DNA of 64,000 nucleotides. Origin: Lytechinus pictus. Its lineage: Eukaryota; Echinodermata; Echinoidea; Temnopleuroida; Toxopneustidae. The notes under the pieces were generated by a model that saw only the letters and a list, made by a program, of their open reading frames with translations, was not told where the DNA came from and did no database searches. The stretch covers positions 14,520,217 to 14,584,216 of the forward strand of contig NC_087261.1 in NCBI RefSeq assembly GCF_037042905.1. The letters run 5' to 3'. This document shows positions 53,901 to 62,110 of this stretch, in pieces; positions within the stretch are counted from its first letter, which is position 1, and every line of letters begins with the position of its first letter. The translations under genes were made by a program, and so were the position numbers.

Positions 53901-56379
53901 TTGTCAAATCTGTAAAAAAAAATGAAATATTGTATAATTCAAACAATAATAAACATAGAAAGTCAAAAGGGGCCTAAGCTTTTGATCCTAGCAGAATCTT
54001 TGTCGGAGGCAAAATAATAAACATAAATAGTAAGTCAGGGACATCATTGACTCTCATTTGCACGTTTCTGAATTGTGCATAGGCCTATAACTGTTTTGTG
54101 AAAAATCAGTGAAACTTTAAAATATCATAACTTTCTTATCTTGATGAAATTTTCTGCGTTATTCTCGTTTGATTTTTCTCTACTGATTCAAATCAACATT
54201 TTTCTGGGGAGGACTTGACCTTTAAAGGGGGAGTGAACTGTGTGTGATCTCTCATTGACTGTGTGTTATTTATACATAGTCTTAAAATATACGTTTTCAG
54301 ATATCCACTTATACTACAGATAATAAATTAATGTATAATTGTATTTGTATAGAGGAAAAGTAATTGTTTTGCTACTTGGTATTAAATGTATTGAGTAGTT
54401 AATTAGCATGTTATCATTCAAGTGGGTCTATATTACTAGACTACACTAGCATTATGGGCCGGGAAACTGGCCAGGTATGAGTAGTTGAGGACTCGAGATG
54501 GCACTATTGGTTCGTATCTGCTTTAAAGGTCCAGTCCACCCCAGAAAATTTTTGATTTGAATAAATAGAGAAAAATCAAACTAGCATAACACTGAAAATT
54601 TCATCAAAATTGGATGTAAAATAAGAAAGTTATGACTGTTGACATTTTAAAGTTTCACTTATTTTTCATAAAACAGTGATATGCACAACTCAGTGACATG
54701 CAAATGAAACAGTCGATGATGTCCCGCACTCACTATTTCTTTTGTTTTTTATTGTTTGAATTATACAATATTTCATTTTTTACAGATTTGACAAAAAGTT
54801 CCAACTTGACTGAACCATATAGCATTAGACAATGCAAATTCCACATGTTCAGAGAGGAATCAATCGTTGTTTGACTTGACAATGAGGAGAAAATTAGAAT
54901 ATTTCACATTTCATATAATAAAATACAAAAGAAATAGTGAGTGGATGATGTAATCAGTTCTTCATTTGCATACTGACCAGGATGTACATATAACTGCTTT
55001 GTGAAAAATACCGTAAGTAACAGACTATAAACCGCACCCGTAGATTAACCGCACCCCCAACTTTGGACTAAAAAAAAAAGAGATTACCGGTATGCGGAAA
55101 TCTGCTGTTCTTGATCAATTTATCTACAAATGTTTGCAAGAAAGAAAGGTCCCGACAATATTGGCCACTTACACACTCCCTCACCTCACAGTCACAGTGT
55201 ACACACACAGCACTGCCGTTCTTGTACATTGCAAACTACGATACGGTACCAGTACATCTTATCAAATAATGATCTGTGTCTTTCCCGCCGTAGGAGGAAG
55301 AAACATTCACATTTCTTGCATCACAAACTCACAATCACTTTCAGAATTTGTCTAGCATTCGATGTCTTAGCATGAATTTTGGATACGGGATTACAGGAAG
55401 GTTCAAGAAACATAGAAATTGGCATTTTTTACAGTTGTTTTGACGGCTTCGTGCTGTCTCTCTCGTTGTGTGGTGTACATGGTATCTTATGAAAAGCAAA
55501 CGGGAAAGAAAAAATAAGCTGGCGCGAAACGGGACTTTGGAGGGGATCGAGGGTTAAAATGAATAGCGCCAGCTTAAGTCGCACTGTAACCACGATGCAA
55601 CGCAAACTAGCTCAGCTAACTCAACTCTCGCGCTCGCTCAGCTCAGCTGTGACAAAATATTACCGAGTATGCTTGGCTTCTCTTTGAACTTAGCCCGGGA
55701 ACTTCCCTGCTTTGAACCGAGAATAAAGTCGAAATTAGTGTCATGAAGGTGGGTGCGTTTGTTATAATCGCTTCTCATTACCCGCGGCTCATACCCCTCT
55801 AAACGACATTGCCCTGGGCAGCTACGCCCGGCCAATCGATGTGTTGTGAACTGGCAGACATGTTCGGGAGGGGTTACGACGGGCTGGCTCAGACCCGTCA
55901 CCGTGGATAAACCGCACCCTTGACTTTTGCTTCTATCCCGCCGAGAAAAAGGTGCGGTTAATAGACCGTTACTTACGGTAAGCGAAACTTTAAAATGTCA
56001 TAACTTTCTTATTTTACATCCGATTTTGATGAAATTTTCAGCGTAATGCTTGTTGGATTTTTCTCTTTTTATTCAAATCAACTTTTTGTTGGGGTGGACT
56101 TGTCCTTTAAAGAGTAAAACAGGTTTGCTAATCCAAGTTTGAAGAGTGACGAAGAGACAAATTCATGACACAAATATCAATTTTCACCTAGTAATATTGT
56201 TCTAGCTACTGCAAATCCTTGCCTCTAATTGGCTAAGAAAAAGTTAGTCGGTGAAAATCAGTGACAAAAATTATTCATGCAATACTCCCTCACTACCAAA
56301 GAGGGCTTCAAATAATTGTCCTGTTCAAGAGTTAATCATCTTGAAAGATAAAAGAAAGACAATACTTACTTCGTACCAT
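35968..56379 (-). CDS. DNAAF11: Dynein axonemal assembly factor 11 (LRRC6, tilB homologue), complete, 15 coding exons
   Basis: Exons in transcription order: 56379-56370, 53156-53063, 51210-51137, 48668-48591, 47854-47758, 46389-46314, 45805-45695, 44774-44683, 43646-43584, 41848-41753, 40533-40450, 38613-38478, 37552-37457, 36790-36708, 36118-35968. All splice sites are GT/AG and phases close, giving 446 aa (human 466). Leucine-rich repeats fill about residues 20-140 ([62 protein letters not shown]), then a cap with [11 protein letters not shown] and a charged coiled coil. A CS/p23-like domain covers about 292-372 ([34 protein letters not shown]). The C terminus DDPDVPPLI is a family hallmark. 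The protein acts in cytoplasmic preassembly of dynein arms, with ZMYND10 in vertebrates. Introns are full of repeats; intron 9 holds a 1.3-kb minisatellite. Confidence 0.96.
36225..36495. repeat. Palindromic repeat in DNAAF11 intron 14
   Basis: CATCCGACAAGTTGTCAGATCTGACA and GATGTCAGATCTGTCAACTTGTCGG mirror each other, with a second nested GACTTGTCGGACG-type arm near 36360. Part of the group of palindromic MITEs with TTTCATC/GATGAAAC ends. Confidence 0.5.
37655..37745. repeat. CCAATCAGA-centred MITE fragment in DNAAF11 intron 12
   Basis: TGATTTTCACTGACAAACTT, GCCAATCAGATGCCAGGA and AGTAGCTTATAACAGT match the family at 12461-12598 and 13205-13318. Confidence 0.5.
39036..40037. repeat. Palindromic MITE split by a hAT-like insertion (DNAAF11 intron 11)
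   Basis: The ends GTCTTTCACAAAGATTTTAAGTATAACTTAG and TAAGTCATACTTAAATCTTTGTGAAACATC match the MITE at 31360-31567. The MITE is interrupted at 39179-39954; removing that segment and one copy of AAGATTAC leaves about 218 bp, close to the 208 bp of the intact relative. Confidence 0.8.
39179..39954. mobile_element. Nonautonomous hAT-like element with 8-bp target duplication
   Basis: TAGGGCTGTT at the left and AACAGCCCTA at the right are perfect 10-bp terminal inverted repeats. AAGATTAC at 39171-39178 is exactly repeated at 39955-39962. An 8-bp duplication with TAGGG-type ends is characteristic of hAT transposons. The interior of 776 bp has no transposase frame. The interrupted sequence is itself a recognisable MITE, which makes the boundaries secure. 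Confidence 0.88.
40150..40292. repeat. Short right-end copy of the CTCGCCTGCAT family
   Basis: CTTTCAAAGTTATGATAAAATTTCAAAC and GACTTGATGCTGATGACACTGC precede TGTTTCTGCTGTGCAGGCAAGAC. A (CA)n run is inserted near 40225. Confidence 0.5.
40620..40860 (+). repeat. TTAA-type element, family AGGAGAATG, copy 2
   Basis: It starts AGGAGAATGAAACTCTTGG after TTAA (40616-40619) and matches the reverse complement of 1-322 over its length. The right end was not found, so the element may extend towards 41200. Confidence 0.65.
41205..41558 (+). repeat. Interspersed repeat R1, copy 2
   Basis: Alignable with the reverse complement of 327-690. At 41555-41558 it has an unoccupied TTAA where copy 1 carries the AGGAGAATG element. 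Confidence 0.6.
41911..42171. repeat. CTCGCCTGCAT-ended element with a single internal unit
   Basis: GCCTCTGGCAGTCTCGCCTGCAT at the left and GCGGCGCCTATAGTCTCGCTC...CTATGCAGG at the right match the ends of 4516-5701. Only one CATTGACCCTAAATGAC unit lies between, so this approximates the basic form of the family. Confidence 0.75.
42285..43545. repeat. (GAT)-rich minisatellite with 126-132-bp higher-order unit
   Basis: Almost every triplet is GAT, GAC, AAT, GGT or AGT. GATGATC(A/G)TGATGATGAT anchors recur near 42468, 42594, 42726, 42861, 42984, 43116 and 43248, mostly 123-132 bases apart. Because stop codons are avoided, frames on both strands stay open for 400 or more codons with Asp/Asn/Gly, His/Tyr, Met/Val or Ile/Thr only. 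It lies in DNAAF11 intron 9 and ends about 40 bases from exon 9. Confidence 0.92.
44054..44275. repeat. Palindromic MITE in DNAAF11 intron 8
   Basis: GCCTGTTGCAGAAAGAGTTGTG at the left relates inversely to AAGCTTTGTGTTACAGGCCCCT at the right, with TTGATT/AATCAA arms inside. Confidence 0.45.
44298..44573. repeat. GTCTTACAAAGAG MITE, single copy
   Basis: Ends GGGCCCCGTCTTACAAAGAG and CTCTTTGTAAGACGTAGCCC; same orientation as copies 1 and 3 of the array at 34877-35933. It lies about 110 bases from DNAAF11 exon 8. Confidence 0.8.
44822..45171 (-). mobile_element. tRNA-derived SINE, copy 2
   Basis: On the - strand it runs from GTGGTGTTAGACTCTTGCC through a degraded B box (GTGTACAAATCCC), CGACCCAGGTGCTAAATGGG and GGGTACCCGGTAGG. 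It ends with TTAAGCGCTATATAAAAGCG and a (TTA)n tail. The body matches SINE copy 1 at 14188-14492, with an extra segment before the tail. It lies in DNAAF11 intron 7 in the gene's orientation. Confidence 0.8.
48788..49053. repeat. GTCTTACAAAGAG MITE, single copy (inverse orientation)
   Basis: Ends GGGGCCCTGTCTTACAAAGAG-like and CTCTTTGTAAGACGGGGCCC; orientation matches copies 2 and 4 of the array at 34877-35933. Located in DNAAF11 intron 3. Confidence 0.8.
49597..49991. mobile_element. Harbinger-like MITE with TAA target duplication
   Basis: AGGCGACCGCACACCTTA and TAAGGTGTGCGGTGACCT are terminal inverted repeats with one mismatch in 18. The inversion continues through ACTGGTCTGCGAACCGATTT. 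TAA flanks both ends (49594-49596, 49992-49994), as for PIF/Harbinger elements. The interior of 395 bp is noncoding. Confidence 0.82.
50059..50878. mobile_element. TA-flanked element with ~300-bp inverted arms
   Basis: CAGTGTGTCCCACAAAAAAC on the left and GTTTTTTGTGGGACGCACTG on the right open long arms that pair out to about 50355 and 50570. TA lies on both sides (50057-50058, 50879-50880), as expected for Tc1/mariner-type insertion. The loop contains a 34-codon open frame at 50467-50571 including [14 protein letters not shown], possibly a transposase N-terminal remnant. Confidence 0.8.
51948..52400 (-). mobile_element. L2/CR1-group LINE 3' end fragment
   Basis: On the - strand a short frame reads [16 protein letters not shown]...[12 protein letters not shown] and then stops, the usual C-terminal signature of L2/CR1-group ORF2 (PxLWNxLP ... 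LKTxLF). The sequence just before it is frameshifted. The 3' UTR ends in TTAAGCGCTTTATAAATG and an ATTATTATTTATT tail, almost the same as the SINE tails in this window. It lies in DNAAF11 intron 2. Confidence 0.78.
52560..52970. repeat. Inverted array of ~18-20-bp GGTCTAATnnCCAnTTCGTC units
   Basis: The first half repeats phrases such as GGTCTAATACCAATTCGTCC, CCAGTTGGTCCAATAGCC and CCATTTCGTCTACTC. The second half (from about 52800) carries their reverse complements. The centre near 52765-52800 is unlike the units. Confidence 0.7.
53571..54221. mobile_element. TTAA-type MITE (family AGGACAAGTCC), full length
   Basis: AGGACAAGTCCACCCC at the left and GGGGAGGACTTGACCT at the right are imperfect inverted repeats, flanked by TTAA on both sides (53567-53570, 54222-54225). 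Internal blocks are shared with 16640-16921 and 54527-56106. It is noncoding, 651 bp, in DNAAF11 intron 1. Confidence 0.82.
54527..56106. mobile_element. TTAA-type MITE of the same family, interrupted by a TA element
   Basis: AGGTCCAGTCCACCCC and GGGGTGGACTTGTCCT are its ends, with TTAA at 54523-54526 and 56107-56110. Without the insertion at 55011-55978 and one TA it would be about 610 bp. Joining the broken ends gives GTGAAAAATAAGCGAAACTT, matching the uninterrupted relative near 16780. Confidence 0.85.
55011..55978. mobile_element. Nested TA-flanked DNA element with ACCGCACC-type ends
   Basis: CCGTAAGTAACAGACTATAA and the inverse of TTAATAGACCGTTACTTACGG are terminal inverted repeats (first 11 bases identical), followed on both sides by ACCGCACC. 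TA is duplicated at 55009-55010 and 55979-55980. The GACTATAAACCGCACC pattern recalls pogo/mariner-type ends with GACTATAAGCCGC. No transposase could be read; the 87-codon - strand frame at 55638-55901 has no recognisable domain. Confidence 0.8.
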
Positions 56380-58361
56380 CTTGACCTTTGTGAGAACTGA
56401 TGAAACAAGTCTTGAATTAGAAAACTGCCTTCAGATTACAGTTTAAATATCAGATGTCCTCCTGATCCTGTCAGAATAAGATCAATCAAGAAAACAAATA
56501 AATTGATTCAAGAGATAGCAGAATGAAAATGCAATTTCACTCATTTCAAGTCAATAATGTAAAAATGTTGGCTGACCTTTATCACAGTGAGTGTGATATT
56601 TTCCAATATGCTGATCAGAAGAATTTAATAATGAATGCCGTTAAACCTGTACTGGCCCGGTAAAAATTAACCCTAACCTGGACCCCCTAACGTTAAGTCT
56701 AATCATTTTATTTCTGGCTGTTTCAAATAGGCCTAGATCTAAATAGACAGACTCTATTCAATAACATTTTTCCCCCACTCTGCTTCATAAATCATGCCAT
56801 GGCGTAAGCCTCAACTCTTAACTTGAGCATCTCTTTGCTTTCTCTGTCATCTGACTTTCTATCGCTCTCAGTCTCACGTCTCTGAGTCTGACTCTGTCTC
56901 ACACACACTAAGTCACTAGTCTAATGCAGTCGACTCTGGAGTCTGACTTGGTCTTGATCTTGGTGTCACTCTATTAATATTGATGACTAAATCAGCAATC
57001 AGTGAATCACCCTACATACATGGCCAACGGTGGCATGCTGTTATAGTTATCACACACAACTCACACAATAACTTATATTATAAAATAGCTGTATTATTTC
57101 AAGCATCGCGATTGGTCAATACGCGTCACATGACATCCAACTTTTTTTGTGCACTGCACGGTAGTGCAAAAGGTGTGCAACGAAAATTGACATTGCACGC
57201 TCGAGCAAACCAGTGCGGTAGAAGTCCAACAAAACTGTACTGTAACTTTAAAAAAAATTGTTTCTGTGTTGCTATTTTATAAAACAAATAATGCACTTGC
57301 TCTGTCGTGCGTAAAAGTAAATGCAGAGAAAGCTCGGTTTCTTCAGATGGAGCACACTGGGCACTCGCCGCAAGCGGCTCGTGCACAGTGCGACTCCTAT
57401 CTAAAGAAACCTCGCGTGCTCTGCATTTCCACTAACGCACTCGGCTGCATGCATTATTTGTATAATATTATGCATCTCCGCACAGTTAGCCGTAAGTTAC
57501 TGTCTCATTGTCTGCACTCTGTCTCTGCAGCAACCCGATTTAGCCTGTAGCCTTGGCCTTGGCTACCCCACAGCTCAGCCTCAGCTAGACAGGAATAACC
57601 GTCGTTTCTGGGGATTTATTCAACAATTTCTGACATTTTACTGTAATCTCCATTTACCGATGGTAGGGTGTACGTGTGGGCTCGCATGTGTTCTCATTCC
57701 CTCCCTTTTGTCAATTCACAGTCCAAAGTTTGATGTAATTTTACACATCGAATTTACAATCTAAGGATGTATAAACAACAAACTTTTAGACCTTGATATT
57801 CCAATATTTAAAAACTTTAAACGATATAGATGAAAAAGGTATGAAAAATATACTTTACCGATGTTTAATTGGGTTGAACACGATGAAAATTGTCAAAATG
57901 GCAGCCAAACTATAAAATATTTACAAACGAACGTCAACAATCACGAATGTGATATCGATATTGCTTTCGATATTGTACGATCTGCTCCATATGCGAACGA
58001 AACCGAAGATAAACGATACTAGTTATACTAGTACTAGTACTAGTTATAATCGCGATATATCGATTCGAGACATTAAGTTAATAACGATAATGACGTCATT
58101 CAAGATGGCAACTTGCAAGAAAAACCGTCAGGTCAGGTGAAAATGTCTTAGATGACAGATTTCTCAATCATCCAGAGGATTTTTTTCAATAACTCCGGCC
58201 CAAGGTATGCAATTACTTAAGTTATTTATATTTTCCTGATAATGGAAACCATGAAACTTTCAATTTTGCTTAAAAAACAGTTTTAAATCGCGATCTATAA
58301 AACGCTAGTTCACTATACGTTGGCTGTAGGTACGGGGCCCCATCCCCTTCAGTCTATGTAT
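56380..58361. other. DNAAF11 upstream region and intergenic DNA
   Basis: The DNAAF11 leader and promoter should lie here. Acceptor-like sites occur just upstream of the ATG on the - strand, so a noncoding first exon is possible. A CT-rich stretch with repeated GAGTCTGAC occurs near 56860-56960 and resembles one near 23040-23105. No other coding gene was recognised. Confidence 0.45.
57276..57466. repeat. Palindromic repeat, ~190 bp
   Basis: ATAAAACAAATAATGCA, AAATGCAGAGAAAGC and GGTTTCTTCAGAT are mirrored by ATCTAAAGAAACC, GCTCTGCATTT and TGCATTATTTGTATAA. The centre is GC-rich. Confidence 0.65.
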
Positions 58362-58426
58362 GGTGAGTGGAGCCAACGTAGTTCAGCGGAACAACCAAAA
58401 TACAGAGACTGAAGCTTTTGGTCTAA
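58362..58426. repeat. ~65-bp repeat shared with 27141-27205
   Basis: Same blocks in the same order as at 27141-27205; see that entry. Confidence 0.6.
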
Positions 58427-58699
58427 GCCTCAGCCAGCGCTAGCCGAGCGCGACTTGCAACGGGGAGCACTCTCGAGCTCTTAGTCTTAGACGGTGCAAA
58501 ATTTCGGAGGCCGTGCCCGTGCTGGCCTCTAAATACCTGAACATGATTGTTATGCCATACTTCTCGTTGGGAAACAGTCCTAAGAACGCAACCCGCCTCT
58601 TTCTTCCGTAATTTCTCCGATGATTTACTTCAGTAGCTCGGTATTTACAAATAACAATCCAGGATTTGACAAAGACAAAGTTGAACTTGTTTACATGTG

Positions 58700-58880
58700 T
58701 GGAAGGACGCCAACTAGCGTTGGGTAGGTAAACAGTCGCATATTTTGGCATAATAATTGGGTGCCGGTGGTGTAGAAAAAATTAAATAATGAGGAAAATT
58801 GTATTGGGATGGGAATGGGGGCACTCGGATGGCACAGGGATAATTCCACCTACCCTCTCCCAGAAATATTAAAGATTGTA
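58700..58880. repeat. Interspersed repeat shared with 12895-13060
   Basis: ACTAGCGTTGGGTAGG and GGATAATTCCACCTACCC align with the reverse complement of 12895-13060. Confidence 0.5.
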
Positions 58881-58956
58881 AAATTTTCGACGATGTCCAG
58901 TCTTTTTCAAAGCAATAAAACACTCGACCTGTCCCACATGTGCTTATGGTGATTCA

Positions 58957-60555
58957 CCCAGGACCAAAATCCAGTTAAAACCAATTAGAGCAAAACCAAT
59001 TGAAACCAGTTGGCCAACTGGTTTCAATAGGGAAATTGGAACAACTGGTTCCAATTGAAAACCGGTTGCCAATTGGTTCCAATTGAAAACCAGTTGCCAA
59101 TTGGTTCCAGTTAAAACCAATTGGGCAACTGGAACCAGTTGGCAATTGGTTTCAATTGGTTCCAGTTGTTCCAATTTCCCTATTAAAACCAATTGAATCC
59201 AATTGGAGGCAACTGGTTTCAATTGGTTCCAGTTGAAACCAATTGGAGGCAACTGGTTTCAACTGGAACCAGTTGAAACCAATTGGTTTCCAACTGGATC
59301 CAATTGGAACTTCACGTTGGAATGAACTTAATTAGTTACAAATTAATTAGCATTTGCACTAACTATTGCTCATGCCAACTCAGAAGCAGTACATGTCTAT
59401 TATTACCAATGTAAAGGGCATTGATAAAATACAGACTTTCATATGTATATATTTATATGGAAGATCTTCAAATATATGTATTTTTGTTTGATGTAATTTG
59501 GTAACAGTTAGTGGTGTACTAATTATCTTTGAATCTGTTGTAATTATAATCTATAACATTAATGAACATGGTTTTCACTGTATTATAAACACTTATCTTT
59601 AAAAAGTGTGGTACTTGAAATTGAAAAGAATTAAATAGATACATTGTAAATGATGATGAAGTCCATAAAACATTAATCTGTGCACACTGGCAGATAATAT
59701 GCAAATTAACTGGTTTCAATTGGATCCAGTTGGGTAACTGGAAAATTTCCAATTGGAAACCAATTGGAAATCATTTCCAGTTACCCAACTGGATCCAGTT
59801 TTATTTCCAGTTTAATACCCAACTGGTTCCAGTTAGGATTTCCAGTTGCCCAACTGGTCCCAGTTAGGATTTCCAGTTACCCAACTGGTTCCAGTTAGAA
59901 ATCATTTCCAGTTGGAAGTCATTTCCAGTTACCCAACTGGTTCCAATTAGGATTTCCAGTTGCCCAATTGGTTCCAGTTAGGATTTCCAGTTACCCAACT
60001 GGTTCCAGTTAGAAATCATTTCCAGTTGGAAGTCATTTCCAGTTACCCAACTGGTTCCAATTAGGATTTCCAGTTGCCCAATTGGTTCCAGTTAGGATTT
60101 CCAGTTGCCCAACTGGTCCCAGTTAGGATTTCCAGTTACCCAACTGGTTCCAGTTAGAAATCATTTCCAGTTGGAAGTCATTTCCAGTTACCCAACTGGT
60201 TCCAATTAGGATTTCCAGTTGCCCAATTGGTTCCAGTTAGGATTTCCAGTTACCCAACTGGTTCCAGTTAGAAATCATTTCCAGTTGGAAGTCATTTCCA
60301 GTTACCCAACTGGTTCCAGTTAGGATTTCCAGTTGCCCAACTGGTTCCAGTTAGGATTTCCAGATACCCAACTGGTTCCAGTTAGAAATCATTTCCAGTC
60401 GGAAGTCATTTCCAGTTACCCAACTGGTTCCAGTTAGGATTTCCAGTTGCCCAACTGGTTTCAACTGGAAATTGTTAAATTCCAGTTAAAACCAATTGAA
60501 ACCAATTGAAACCAGTTGGAAATCCAACTGGTTTCAATTGGATTTTGGTCCTGGG
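58957..60555. mobile_element. TIR-bounded element filled with CCAACTGG/CCAGTTGG minisatellite
   Basis: CCCAGGACCAAAATCCA at 58957-58973 is perfectly inverted at 60539-60555. Two blocks of short repeats (about 58970-59310 and 59705-60540) consist of variants of GGTTCCAGTTAGGATTTCCAG and CCAACTGG, CCAATTGG, AACTGGTT. In the second block a basic unit of about 31 bp is organised into higher-order units of 113-116 bp, marked by GTTGGAAGTC near 59911, 60025, 60170, 60283 and 60399; the 145-bp gap equals one extra monomer. About 400 bp of ordinary AT-rich DNA separates the blocks. No open frame of note. Target duplication unclear (possibly CA). Confidence 0.85.
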
Positions 60556-61079
60556 CAGTCATTATGATTCCACAAAGATAAATTAATGAAACAATCCAGA
60601 TCTGGAGTTAGCTTGATTTTCATTTCATTTCGATTCCGATTAGTTTCCGTTTCACTATGTTGTACATGATATAATAAACATAACAAAGTCAACAGTATAA
60701 CAAGACATAATTTTTTATTGGATAAACGCAATTCAAAAATGAAGCTATAACTCAGATGATTTTTGTATTTTAAAGTAAAATGGAGAGGCTTGCCGAAAAA
60801 AAAGCAAATTAAAGCTTTTGTTTAAAAGGTAAGCCTCTAAACTTAGTTTCATTATCTAATTAACACACGAACATACCCTCACCTTCCCTCACACACACCC
60901 TCACACACCTGCACGCGAAATTAAGTTCGTAGTGTGTACACTTCTAGTCCAGTCAATCTAGCCAGAATAGGGGGGTAACCCACCACTAATTGCAACACGA
61001 GATATTCCACTGAAATGCTTTCCAAAAAGGTCCCCGTAACAACATACTAAAAGTCCCAAGAAATCCAAGTAGTGGAAAT
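60556..61079. other. Intergenic stretch, nothing recognised
   Basis: AT-rich sequence with a short (CA)-rich patch near 60885-60910. No gene or repeat could be named. Confidence 0.5.
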
Positions 61080-61700
61080 TTATGAAATTTGCAAATTATG
61101 CAAATTAGCCATGAAAAATTTGAAAAAGAAGGGAAATAGTCCAGAGATTACAAATTAAATGTCCAAAACAATTTAATTTGAATGGAAATTCATGATAAAG
61201 AACTGAATTCAATGTTTTTAATCAAAAGTGCAAAAATTTCTACCTCATTTACATATTATGCAAATAAGCATCCTTATATGGAAAAAATGTCAAAATATTG
61301 TGATTTTTCTCATATAGACTGCTTGAAAACATTTCATTAATGTTGACATTAATATGCTACTATATCACTAAGCATGATAATTCATCACAATGCCTGAAAA
61401 TTAATTTGCATATTATGCAAATTAGCCATTAAAAAAAAAATAGAAAATGAGGAAATTATTCCAAAGATTACTTAAATTAAATGTCCACAGCAAGTAATTT
61501 TGAACAAAAGTTCATGATGAATAAATAAGTTCAATGTCTTTATTTAAGAAAGCTAGCTAATCTGCCTCATTTGCATATTATGCAAATAAGTAACCTTATA
61601 TGGAAAATGTCAAGAAATCTTGATTTTTATCACATTGACTGCAGTGAAAACATTTCAGTTTTTCAAATTAATATGCTGCTATCACTAAGCATTCAAATCT
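61080..61700. repeat. Tandem duplication of a ~320-bp unit with POU-octamer palindromes
   Basis: Units at about 61083-61400 and 61402-61700 share TTATGCAAATTAGCCAT, CAAAGATTAC-like and AAATTAAATGTCCA blocks, TTCATGAT(A/G)A and ATTATGCAAATAAG followed by CCTTATATGGAAAA and AATATGCT. ATTTGCATATTATGCAAAT near 61400 and 61570 holds two inverted ATGCAAAT octamers. Confidence 0.75.
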
Positions 61701-61914
61701 ATCCTAATATGATTTATATTCAAGGAAAAATACTGGAAATATATTCTTTGCTTCCTACGCGTTAGTCTGACAAGATGATGGGATTGGCAAGAACAAAGCA
61801 CAGTGTTTGAATTGGTGCGTAGTTTGTTAGAGTTGACAACCCTTTCATATATGGTTGGGAACGACTTAGACTTTCTTGAAATTTCACCGCATAAACATGA
61901 TAAAAGGAGGCCAG

Positions 61915-62110
61915 GAAAAGCAAACTTATGGCAGGTAAGATCTGATGAGTAGTCTCATTAAGAAGTGCAGCAGAGATTCCGTCTGGCCTAGTAGCTTCAT
62001 GCAGGTTGTTTTCTTTAACAATTTCTTCAGTAGTCTGGCTACACCTGCTTGACTAAACAATATGTTATCTGGCCATATCTGGGCCAGGACTGGGTCCCAG
62101 GACTTCAGCG
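61915..62110 (-). mobile_element. LINE reverse transcriptase fragment, frameshifted
   Basis: On the - strand GVARLLKKL is followed, after a shift of frame, by EATRPDGISAALLNETTHQILPAI. This is the conserved segment around PDGI at the start of non-LTR reverse transcriptases. Only this part is recognisable. Confidence 0.65.

Noticed and set aside
55638-55901. 87-codon - strand frame inside the nested TA element as a transposase
   Set aside because: No DDE motif or DNA-binding domain can be seen; too short to support a call.
58440-58751. 103-codon - strand open frame
   Set aside because: No domain recognised, and much of it lies in interspersed repeats shared with other loci.
58957-60555. CRISPR array or bacterial repeat
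   Set aside because: Repeats are contiguous variants without unique spacers, and the context is animal nuclear DNA.
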